From NCBI GenBank assembly GCA_026713345.1, contig JAPOOQ010000371.1, positions 1 through 5,742 on the forward strand: DNA of 5,742 nucleotides. The letters run 5' to 3'. Both the position numbers and the translations under genes were made by a program. Below the pieces are notes generated by a model. The model searched no databases. It saw nothing but the letters and a program-made list of their open reading frames with translations, and was not told where the DNA came from. The DNA comes from Gemmatimonadota bacterium (GTDB taxonomy: Bacteria > Gemmatimonadota > Gemmatimonadetes > Longimicrobiales > Gaopeijiaceae). Positions 1 to 5,742 of the stretch are shown here, piece by piece. Positions within the stretch are counted from its first letter, which is position 1. The number at the start of each line of letters is the position of its first letter.

Positions 1-593
1 AGGGCCGTGGCCTGGAGATCGGTGAAGACGTGCACTTCACGGTCCGGCAACTCGCTCTGCCCGACGAGGGCGCGGGCCCGCTCGATCGCCCGGCCGAGAT
101 CCCCGAAGGTGTGGGCGGGCAGGGTGGCGTCGATCGCGGACCTTGCCTGCGGGACCCCTCCCGGCACCGCCGGCTCCCAGGGCGTCCCGGCTCGCACCAC
201 CCAGATGACGTCGTCGTGGCTGGCGTTCGCCACGCTCTGCCGGGCCACGGCCTTCAGGGTGTCCAGGAGACGGCTCCCGTCCTGGATGATCGTGGTGCTC
301 AGCGAGTTGTCGATCACCAGGGCCAGCGCAGTGGGGTCGTGGCTGCCCCCCGCCCCCGGGGTGTGGATGCGGGCGCCCAGGAGGACCAGCAGCACCACGA
401 TGGCGGCGCGCAACAGGAGAAGCAGGAGCTGCTGGGTGCGGATCTGGCGCGCGTGTTCCCTCTCCGTCCTGAGCAGGTAGCGAATTGCCGGGAACGTGAA
501 GATCTTGCTCTCCTGCCGGTAGAAGAGGTGCAGGATGATCGGCACGAGCACGGCCGCGCCCGCCAGCAGGAAGAGCGGATTGAGGAAGCCCAT
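1..593 (-). CDS. BatA-type membrane protein with vWA domain, partial (C-terminus beyond left edge)
   Basis: The frame opens with ATG at 593-591 and stays open to the left edge, giving 197 residues without a stop. The first ~75 residues match the BatA (aerotolerance regulator N-terminal) domain: an opening MGFLNPLFLLAG, a hydrophobic helix at about residues 5-24, a basic linker with the typical F(T)FPAIRYL at 32-40, then a second helix at about 55-74 (LLLLLLRAAIVVLLVLL). A vWA fold follows: beta strand ALALVIDNSLST with a MIDAS DxSxS at 95-99, a GDLGRAI segment at 164-170, and FTDLQ at 190-194 supplying the later MIDAS aspartate. Family members are usually several hundred residues longer, so most of the protein is missing here. 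It is expected in the inner membrane with the vWA domain acting in metal-dependent protein interaction alongside DUF58 and MoxR partners; that role is family knowledge. The start abuts the DUF58 stop, has no clear Shine-Dalgarno of its own, and probably depends on translational coupling. Confidence 0.9.
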   Translation of the reverse strand, partial: MGFLNPLFLLAGAAVLVPIILHLFYRQESKIFTFPAIRYLLRTEREHARQIRTQQLLLLLLRAAIVVLLVLLGARIHTPGAGGSHDPTALALVIDNSLSTTIIQDGSRLLDTLKAVARQSVANASHDDVIWVVRAGTPWEPAVPGGVPQARSAIDATLPAHTFGDLGRAIERARALVGQSELPDREVHVFTDLQATA

Positions 594-1529
594 TCAGGGG
601 AGCCGCTGGCGCTTCCAGAGGTAGAAGCGCAGGGCGCGCGAGAGCGGCTCATCGGTCCCGATGGTGGAGTACGCGATGCCGCGGCTCGTCAGCGTGGTGG
701 TCCAGTCGGCGATGGCGCTGGTCACGGCGTCGCGGTATTGACGGCGCATGTCCGCAACCGAAGTGCGCAGCGAATCGCCGGTTTCGGGATCCACGAAGCG
801 GGTCTCCCCGGTCGTAGGGAGGTCCCGTTCACCGGGGTCGATGAGGTGGAAGACCAGCACCTCGTGACCGGTGTGCTGGAGGTACTTCAGCGCCTTGGCG
901 GTCGCGGCCGGGTCCACCAGCAGATCCGAGATCAGGATCACGAGCCCCTTTCGCTTCAGCCGCATGGCGACGCGCTTGATCGCCGACTCGGAGTCCGTCC
1001 TTCCACTTCCCTGGAGCGCGTTCAGGTGCCTCAGCAGCATCCGCCAGTGCATCTTGCCTCCGCGGGCGCGGATCTGGCGTACGATCCGCTCGTGAAAGGC
1101 CATGAAACCCACGATGTCGCCCTGCCGGGTCAGGATGAGCGAGATCGCTGCGGCGAGATGCTTCGCATACCACAGCTTGGTGGGAAGCCCCGCCCGGGAG
1201 GACCACTCCATGGACTCGCTGACATCGATCAGCATGTAGGCGCGGAGGTTCGTCTCCTCCTCGTACTGCTTTACGAAGAAGCGGTCGGAACGCGCGTACA
1301 TCCGCCAGTCGAGCGTCCGCAGGTCGTCACCCGGCTGGTAGGCCCTGAGCTCCGCGAACTCGGCGGAAAAGCCGCGATTGGGGGAGCGGTGCAGGCCCAG
1401 CATGAACCCGTGCACCACCTGCCGCGCGATGATGTCGATCCCGCCCAGCTGAGCCAGCGTCGCGGGGTCCAGCAGGTCGGTGCGGCGGTCCAGGTGCGGA
1501 GTAACCGTTTCGTTCGTAGCCATGGCCAC
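594..1529 (-). CDS. DUF58 domain-containing vWA protein
   Basis: Complete 311-residue protein. The DUF58 signature is clear: YQPGDDLRTLDWRMYAR at 64-80 followed by FFVKQYEEE at 84-92. A vWA fold starts at YMLIDVSESM, with MIDAS DVSES at 102-106, a threonine at 178 in GRTDSES, and the later aspartate in ISDLL (D202). All expected metal-ligand positions look intact. No transmembrane helix or signal peptide is visible, so this is the short cytoplasmic form of the family. DUF58 proteins are typically encoded with a MoxR AAA+ ATPase and BatA-like vWA membrane proteins, and are thought to act in chaperone-like or assembly/maturation functions at the envelope; the client is unknown here. The BatA gene follows with zero spacing. 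The reading starts at GTG 1529; an ATG two codons in (1523) is an equally good start. Neither has a recognisable Shine-Dalgarno. Confidence 0.94.
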   Translation of the reverse strand: MAMATNETVTPHLDRRTDLLDPATLAQLGGIDIIARQVVHGFMLGLHRSPNRGFSAEFAELRAYQPGDDLRTLDWRMYARSDRFFVKQYEEETNLRAYMLIDVSESMEWSSRAGLPTKLWYAKHLAAAISLILTRQGDIVGFMAFHERIVRQIRARGGKMHWRMLLRHLNALQGSGRTDSESAIKRVAMRLKRKGLVILISDLLVDPAATAKALKYLQHTGHEVLVFHLIDPGERDLPTTGETRFVDPETGDSLRTSVADMRRQYRDAVTSAIADWTTTLTSRGIAYSTIGTDEPLSRALRFYLWKRQRLP

Positions 1530-1653
1530 TGAATCTGTGGCGGCCGTCCGGTGCGGGGAAGGGCCCCGGAGGCTCCCGGGCGGCTGGGCTTCGGTTGGGC
1601 CGCGGCTTCAGCCAACCGCGAGCCAGTCGCTCAGCCGCCCGGGTTTCCGCCGC
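1530..1653. other. Intergenic gap between the receptor and DUF58 genes
   Basis: 124 bases separate the receptor stop codon (TGA, 1656-1654) from the DUF58 start. More than half of it is taken up by the inverted repeat at 1575-1643. The remaining ~45 bases before the DUF58 start are very GC-rich and show no -35/-10 pair or strong ribosome-binding site that I can recognise. No small open frame with convincing coding character is present. Confidence 0.6.
1575..1643 (-). terminator. Two-tier GC-rich hairpin downstream of the receptor gene
   Basis: Outer arms CCCGGGCGGCTG (1575-1586) and CAGCCGCCCGGG (1632-1643) are perfect 12-base reverse complements. Inside them GGCT (1587-1590) pairs with AGCC (1621-1624), and CGGTTGG (1592-1598) pairs with CCAACCG (1612-1618), giving about 23 Watson-Crick pairs with a 7-base bulge and a 13-base apical loop. 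It begins 10 bases after the receptor stop codon, where a transcript end is expected. There is no T-run after it on the minus strand, so a classical intrinsic terminator is not shown. It may be a U-tract-less terminator, an mRNA 3'-end stabiliser, or a copy of a palindromic repeat family. The pairing is seen directly; the function is inferred. Confidence 0.5.
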
Positions 1654-4600
1654 TCAGTTGCCGAGACGCCAGGTCACCGATGCCTTGATCCGTCTGCCCT
1701 TGGGACTGTGGGTGAACCCGTCATAGGACGCTTCCCAGCGGACCGGCGGGGGAGCGGCGTCGAGCACGTTCAGCACCGACAATCCCACATCGAGATTGCC
1801 CGAAGTACGCCGCAGCAGGTTGATGTCCCAGGTCATGAACTGGTCGATGTCCTCGAACTCCGTGCCCTCGAAGGCCTCGTTGACATAGCTGGACACGGCG
1901 TTGACGTAGCTGACCGCGCTGTAGTCGCCGAAGTGATAGCCACCCGACAGGCTGGCCTTCCACCGCGGTAGCGGGGGGGCGATCGGGTTGGCCCAGTTCA
2001 GCTTTCCGACCGCGTCGTGCTCGCCCAGCACCTCGGTGCCGTCCAGATCCAGCGCCCTGACCACGAACTCCTGCGTGTAGGTCCCGTCGATGCCCATCGT
2101 GACGACGGCTTCCCCGACCGGAACCCGCCCACTGACGTGCAGATCCAGTCCCGACATGTCGATCCCCGGCCAGTTCACGTTGCGCACCTCGATCCGCTCC
2201 ACGGACTGGATGTCGCATGTCCCGGTTCCGGGTCCATCGGGACAGGTCACGAACCGCTGCACCGCGGCCCGCTGGCTTCCCCCCATGTCATACAGGGCCG
2301 TGATGCCCGCGTACGGCAGGACGTCGATTACGTCGCTGAAGTCGTAGTCCCAGTAGTCCAGGGACGCCCGCATCCGGGGCAACTCGAGGTTGATGCCCAC
2401 GTTGTAGGTGAAAGCCCGCTCGGGGATCAGGCCACCGTCACCGTAGGAGTCGATCGCCTTGTAGATGCCGGCTTCGCTGACGTACTCCAGCCCGGTGTTG
2501 ACGTCCTCGTTCAGGTCGTCGACCGAGGGGGTGCGGAAGGTGGTCTGCAGCGAGGCTCGCAGGGCCAGCGGCTCCGCCAGCTTGACGCGCACCGCGACCT
2601 TCGGGTCGAAGCTGGCGACGGAGCCGTGGAACTCGTAGTTGGCCGCGATCTGGCCGCGGATCCGGCCTCCGATCTCGAGCTGTGACTCGGCGAACAGCCT
2701 GTGTACGATTTGGGCGTCGTCGTAATCGAAGAAGCCGGTGGTGAAGTGGAAGGGCCCGACCTGGGGCGAGCAGCTGCGGTCGCCAGGAACGGGGCAGGGA
2801 GTGGTCGCCAGATTCCCGGCCTGGTTGGGTTCCGCCGCCACGCTGAGCCTGCGGAACTGGTATCCGAGTGCGTATGCCGCCTCTTCGGTCAGGGTCCCCT
2901 TGAACATCGCGTCGAGGGTGATCAGGTTGGCCACGTTGTCGAGGTTGACCTCGTCGTTCATCCAGTCGTTGAGTTCGGAGGTGTTGTCCAGTCCCGCGAC
3001 GTAGTCCGGGTTCCCCTGCCCGAAGTAGCGTGATCCCGGCTGTGCCGACTGCGGGTGGGCGTTGCTGAACGGGTTGTAGTACAGGCACCCGCCCTGCCCG
3101 GCGACCGCACCACCCAATGGTCCCAGGGCCATCCCGGACGGGCTGGTCGGATCCACCACCACCCCGACCCCGCAGTTCGGCCCGCCGAAGCCCCGGAAGG
3201 CCAGGAACTTCCGGTAGAGGTATTCCCCGGGAAGATTTGCGTTGCCCGTAGAGCGGGAAAAGCTCCCGGCCACTTCGAACGCTGCCTCGCGTCCTCCGAC
3301 CTCCAGGTCACGCTCCAGCGAGGCGGCGAGGCGCTGGGTACGGGAGTCACGCCGCAGCGTGCGGTGGGGCCCGGAGTTTCCGACCACACGCCCGAAGAAG
3401 TACCAGTCGTTCTCGAGACAAGCATCGCGGGTGGTGAAGCCGGCGTTCTGGGCGTAGCTGCCGCAGTAGGCCTGCCGTCCCGGGTGACCCGGCTCGATCA
3501 GCTGGGTGCCGTTGTAAGGCGAGATGGGCGGGTAGGACGGAGTGGTGACCCAGTTGGGGGTGCTGGCTTCCGCCCAGAGCGCCTCCAGGTGGTAGCGGGC
3601 GCGATCGCCGAGGTCCCCGTTCAACTCGGCGAACGTCCGGACTTGCGTGGAGGCTTCCGCCAGATTGTCGAACGGGGCATAGCGGAAGCGGCACGTCTCG
3701 TCCGGTTCCAGGAAGCCACCGAAGTTCTGGCACTGGGGATCGACGGCGATGCCGCCCCACCCACCGTAGTGGGCATCGAGAAGCGCGTTGACGAATTGGT
3801 CGCGCGTCTCGCCTCCGGTCAGATTGGGGAAGAGGAATGCGCCGGGGTTGCCGGTATAGGACCAGCCTCCGCCGCCCCCTACGAAATCGGTCAGGGCCCA
3901 GTCCCGCTCCTGCGGGCTCAGTTCCTGGGTGGCGAAGACCTCGGCCGAGACGACCGCGTGGGCGCTCTCGCTCAGGTGTGAGCCCCAGATGGCGCCGATG
4001 TTCGTTTCCCCGGCCCCGGCGAAGCTCTCGTGGGCTCCGGTGACCTCGAATCCCTCGAAGTTGCCGCGGGTGAGGAAGTTCACGACGCCTGCGACGGCGT
4101 CGGAACCGTATACGGCGGATGCCCCCTCCTTCACCACCTCGACCCGATCCAGAGCCACCGTGGGAAAGGCGTTCACGTCGACAAACCGGCCCCCGGACAA
4201 CCGGATGGGCAGGTAGACCTGGCGCCGCCCGTTAAGCAGGACGAGGGTGCGCGAAGCACCGATTCCCCGCAGGTTGACGCTCGCCACCGTCTCCGAGACC
4301 AGGCCGGGCGGCCGTGTGCTGTACCACCCCTGACGGGACCCCAGGATGCCGTGGCTCGCGGTCACATTGCGGAAGAAGTCGAAGGACTGTGGCGATCCCT
4401 GCTCGGCGAGGGTCCTGCGTCCGGTCACGGACACCGCATAGGGCAGTGCGACCGGCGACTCCGCAAAGGCGGTCCCGGTCACGACCAGTTCCTCGAGGTG
4501 GAGTACGGAGTGTTCCATGAGGAGTTCCAGGGATATCGTGCCGCCGCCGGTCACGGTGACCGTTTGGATCACGTCCAGGTGCCCGATCAGTTCGGCGCGC

Positions 4601-4836
4601 AACTCGTGCGTCCCCGCCGGGACCCCGGATATTGTGAATTGCCCTCCATCGCTCGAGGTCACCCCGATCCCAAGGGCCGGGAAGTGGACCTGAACTCCGT
4701 CCAGCAGCTGGCCGTTCTCGGCGTCGGCGACCGTGCCGGTCACCGTGCCGGTGTCCTGGGCACCGAGTGGCACGACCGGGACTACGAGAAGCAGGGCGAA
4801 GATCAACAGGAAGGGCCTGATAGCGTTATTAAACAT
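1654..4836 (-). CDS. TonB-dependent outer-membrane receptor with carboxypeptidase-regulatory-like N-terminal domain
   Basis: Complete 1060-residue receptor. ATG 4836 is chosen because GAGG lies 7 bases upstream and the protein then begins with a good signal peptide: MFNNAIR, a hydrophobic core at 8-24, likely cleavage at PLGA|QD (26/27). The open frame continues 96 codons further upstream, but that stretch is not receptor-like and runs into lepA. Domains: carboxypeptidase regulatory-like (GTVTGTVADAENGQLLDGV... SGVPAGTHELRA) at about 29-107; TonB box LEELVVTG at 114-121; plug at about 125-258, with VNLRGIGASRTLVLLNGRR at 187-205 and VEVVKEGASAVYGSDAVAGV at 232-251; then a beta-barrel to the C-terminus, with LNVLDAAPPP (1022-1031) and HSPKGRR (1043-1049) typical of the last strands. 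It should import a large solute across the outer membrane using TonB-ExbBD energy; the substrate is not identifiable. No SusD-like partner is adjacent. All ten cysteines lie in the barrel as five local pairs. The last residues, TWRLGN, do not end in the usual aromatic. Confidence 0.95.
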   Translation of the reverse strand: MFNNAIRPFLLIFALLLVVPVVPLGAQDTGTVTGTVADAENGQLLDGVQVHFPALGIGVTSSDGGQFTISGVPAGTHELRAELIGHLDVIQTVTVTGGGTISLELLMEHSVLHLEELVVTGTAFAESPVALPYAVSVTGRRTLAEQGSPQSFDFFRNVTASHGILGSRQGWYSTRPPGLVSETVASVNLRGIGASRTLVLLNGRRQVYLPIRLSGGRFVDVNAFPTVALDRVEVVKEGASAVYGSDAVAGVVNFLTRGNFEGFEVTGAHESFAGAGETNIGAIWGSHLSESAHAVVSAEVFATQELSPQERDWALTDFVGGGGGWSYTGNPGAFLFPNLTGGETRDQFVNALLDAHYGGWGGIAVDPQCQNFGGFLEPDETCRFRYAPFDNLAEASTQVRTFAELNGDLGDRARYHLEALWAEASTPNWVTTPSYPPISPYNGTQLIEPGHPGRQAYCGSYAQNAGFTTRDACLENDWYFFGRVVGNSGPHRTLRRDSRTQRLAASLERDLEVGGREAAFEVAGSFSRSTGNANLPGEYLYRKFLAFRGFGGPNCGVGVVVDPTSPSGMALGPLGGAVAGQGGCLYYNPFSNAHPQSAQPGSRYFGQGNPDYVAGLDNTSELNDWMNDEVNLDNVANLITLDAMFKGTLTEEAAYALGYQFRRLSVAAEPNQAGNLATTPCPVPGDRSCSPQVGPFHFTTGFFDYDDAQIVHRLFAESQLEIGGRIRGQIAANYEFHGSVASFDPKVAVRVKLAEPLALRASLQTTFRTPSVDDLNEDVNTGLEYVSEAGIYKAIDSYGDGGLIPERAFTYNVGINLELPRMRASLDYWDYDFSDVIDVLPYAGITALYDMGGSQRAAVQRFVTCPDGPGTGTCDIQSVERIEVRNVNWPGIDMSGLDLHVSGRVPVGEAVVTMGIDGTYTQEFVVRALDLDGTEVLGEHDAVGKLNWANPIAPPLPRWKASLSGGYHFGDYSAVSYVNAVSSYVNEAFEGTEFEDIDQFMTWDINLLRRTSGNLDVGLSVLNVLDAAPPPVRWEASYDGFTHSPKGRRIKASVTWRLGN

Positions 4837-4843
4837 TCTGAAG

Positions 4844-4847
4844 CCTC
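4844..4847 (-). promoter_or_regulatory. Ribosome-binding site of the receptor gene
   Basis: GAGG on the minus strand, 7 bases before ATG 4836, is a good Shine-Dalgarno match at good spacing. It decides the receptor start in favour of this ATG, which is also directly before the signal peptide, over the longer upstream extension. Confidence 0.65.
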
Positions 4848-4873
4848 GAATCCCCTGGAATGGACGCTGTACC

Positions 4874-4894
4874 GATGCCAGAAAACTGGCCATC
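4874..4894. repeat. Short inverted repeat upstream of the receptor start
   Basis: GCCAG (4877-4881) and CTGGC (4886-4890) flank AAAA as perfect arms. With one bulged base (4891) the arms extend through GAT (4874-4876) and ATC (4892-4894), making 8 pairs in all. It lies 38-58 bases before the receptor ATG, a position suited to an operator or a 5'-leader hairpin. The stem is short enough to occur by chance. Confidence 0.35.
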
Positions 4895-5080
4895 CGGTAG
4901 GGAACATGCAACCGGAAGGGGCCGTCGCCCGCACGCTGACCCTCTCGGCCGGCCCGCTCGCTTCCCCTCGGAATTGACCCCGCAAAAACGTCTCCGTTAC
5001 CTTCGTTGTCACCTTCGGGGTGGCCGGGCGCGGCTGTGCCCCGCGCTCCCTTCACCCCCAGATTCCGGCTGGGTTTCCAA

Positions 5081-5742
5081 GTGCGGACCGACCTGATTCG
5101 CAATTTCTGCATCATCGCGCACATCGATCACGGCAAGTCCACCCTGGCCGACCGGCTCCTGGAGTCCACCGCCACCCTGGACAGCCGTCAGATGCGTGCC
5201 CAGGTCCTCGATTCCAACGAGCTCGAGCGGGAGCGCGGGATCACGATCAAGCTCCACGCGGTGCGCATGGCCTACCGTGCCCGGGACGGCCGGGACTACG
5301 ACCTCAACCTGATCGACACCCCGGGTCACGTCGACTTCACCTACGAGGTATCCCGTTCACTCGCCGCCTGCGAGGGGGCCATACTGGTGGTGGACGCGAC
5401 CCAGGGAGTGCAGGCCCAGACCCTCTCCAACCTCTTTCTGGCGCTCGACGCCGACCTCGAGATCATCCCCGTGCTGAACAAGATCGACCTCCCGGGGGCC
5501 GAGCCCGAGCTGCGCCGCAGGGAGGTCGCGGAGGTGATGGGAATCGATGAAGGAACCGTGCTGGACGTGAGCGCGAAGGAGGGCAGCGGGATCGACGATG
5601 TGCTGGAGGCCGTTGTCGCTCGCATCCCGGCCCCGGTGGGCGATCCGGCGGCGCCTCTGCGCGCCCTCATCTTCGATTCCTACTACGACCAGTACCTCGG
5701 CGCGGTGCCCTCCATCCGCGTCGTCGACGGAACGCTCCAGCC
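5081..5742 (+). CDS. lepA: Elongation factor 4 (LepA), partial (C-terminus beyond right edge)
   Basis: A 220-codon open N-terminal part of the translational GTPase LepA/EF-4, which binds ribosomes and influences translocation or initiation-complex steps. All G motifs are present: G1 AHIDHGKST (13-21), G2 RGIT (52-55), G3 DTPGH (79-83, catalytic His83), G4 NKID (133-136), G5 SAK (164-166). The LepA-specific start IRNFCIIAHIDHGKSTLADRL and the ALIFDSYYDQYLGAV segment (195-209), which opens domain II, separate it from EF-G, EF-Tu and TypA. The family is about 600 residues, so a little over a third is here. GTG 5081 is preferred because it gives the usual short leader before IRNF; an in-frame GTG at 5036 would add 15 residues, and neither has a strong Shine-Dalgarno. 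The gene is transcribed divergently from the receptor. Confidence 0.97.
   Translation, partial: MRTDLIRNFCIIAHIDHGKSTLADRLLESTATLDSRQMRAQVLDSNELERERGITIKLHAVRMAYRARDGRDYDLNLIDTPGHVDFTYEVSRSLAACEGAILVVDATQGVQAQTLSNLFLALDADLEIIPVLNKIDLPGAEPELRRREVAEVMGIDEGTVLDVSAKEGSGIDDVLEAVVARIPAPVGDPAAPLRALIFDSYYDQYLGAVPSIRVVDGTLQ

Larger units (their letters stand above)
4837..5080. promoter_or_regulatory. Divergent intergenic region between the receptor gene and lepA
   Basis: These 244 bases must hold signals for both the receptor (minus) and lepA (plus). For lepA, TTGACC at 4974-4979 is a fair -35 element, but the best 17-base-spaced partner, TTACCT at 4997-5002, is a poor -10. For the receptor, a TTGCAT reading on the minus strand lies about 70 bases before the start, again with a weak -10. 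I see the receptor ribosome-binding site and a small inverted repeat at 4874-4894 but no clear promoter. Frames crossing this region are open only because of base composition. Confidence 0.4.

Noticed and set aside
30..1532. 500-codon open frame on the plus strand opposite DUF58 and BatA
   Set aside because: It is codon-register antisense to two clearly conserved genes and crosses both. Its product is low in hydrophobic structure and matches no family I know. Such mirror frames arise in GC-rich genes because stop codons on the opposite strand are rare.
3861..3885. G-rich run on the minus strand (receptor Gly320-324) as a G-quadruplex or slippage tract
   Set aside because: It is a short glycine run in a loop of an intact reading frame; G-tracts are mostly two bases long and there is no sign of a frameshift.
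2017..4977. Several long plus-strand open frames (2017-2685, 3055-3981, 4030-4977) opposite the receptor
   Set aside because: All share the same antisense register with the receptor codons, have biased compositions and no recognisable domain, and lie over a coding gene with signal peptide and full domain order.
4974..5002. TTGACC - 17 bases - TTACCT as a sigma-70 promoter for lepA
   Set aside because: The -35 is reasonable but the -10 matches the consensus at only two positions, so it is noted in the intergenic entry and not called as a promoter.
4837..5124. 96-codon N-terminal extension of the receptor
   Set aside because: It would bury the signal peptide, overlap the lepA coding start, and has no receptor-like content. 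ATG 4836 has a good ribosome-binding site.
5009..5670. Alternative frames over the lepA region (5009-5329 minus, 5020-5550 plus, 5341-5670 minus)
   Set aside because: The 5081 frame encodes an unmistakable LepA with all G motifs; the others are out-of-frame shadows.

Overview
The window reads as a GC-rich, diderm (outer-membrane) bacterium. It carries a large TonB-dependent outer-membrane receptor with an N-terminal carboxypeptidase-regulatory-like domain, next to a DUF58/BatA-type von Willebrand factor A (vWA) gene pair. The style of the receptor and the DUF58-BatA pair would fit Gemmatimonadota or a related group of the FCB superphylum. That placement is inferred from protein style, not shown by any marker compared here.

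Layout, left to right: (1) 1-593, minus strand: the N-terminal 197 residues of a BatA-type membrane protein with two transmembrane helices and the start of a vWA domain, cut by the left edge. (2) 594-1529, minus: a complete DUF58 protein with an intact vWA metal site; its TGA stop abuts the BatA ATG with no spacer and in the same frame. (3) 1530-1653: a 124-base gap dominated by a 69-base, two-tier inverted repeat just after the receptor stop codon. (4) 1654-4836, minus: a complete 1060-residue TonB-dependent receptor with signal peptide, TonB box, plug and barrel. (5) 4837-5080: a divergent intergenic region with a receptor ribosome-binding site, a small inverted repeat and no convincing sigma-70 promoter. 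(6) 5081-5742, plus: the first 220 codons of lepA (elongation factor 4), cut by the right edge.

How the genes relate: DUF58 and BatA almost certainly form one translationally coupled unit. The usual third partner, a MoxR AAA+ ATPase, is not in the expected place upstream; the receptor is there instead, separated by the hairpin. The receptor has no SusD-like or periplasmic partner in view and its substrate cannot be read from the sequence. lepA is a housekeeping translation gene facing away from the rest.

I found no sign of a mobile element, CRISPR array, tRNA/rRNA or wholly new system. The points most worth a second look are the five local cysteine pairs in the receptor barrel, the long intergenic hairpin, and the zero-gap in-frame DUF58/BatA junction.
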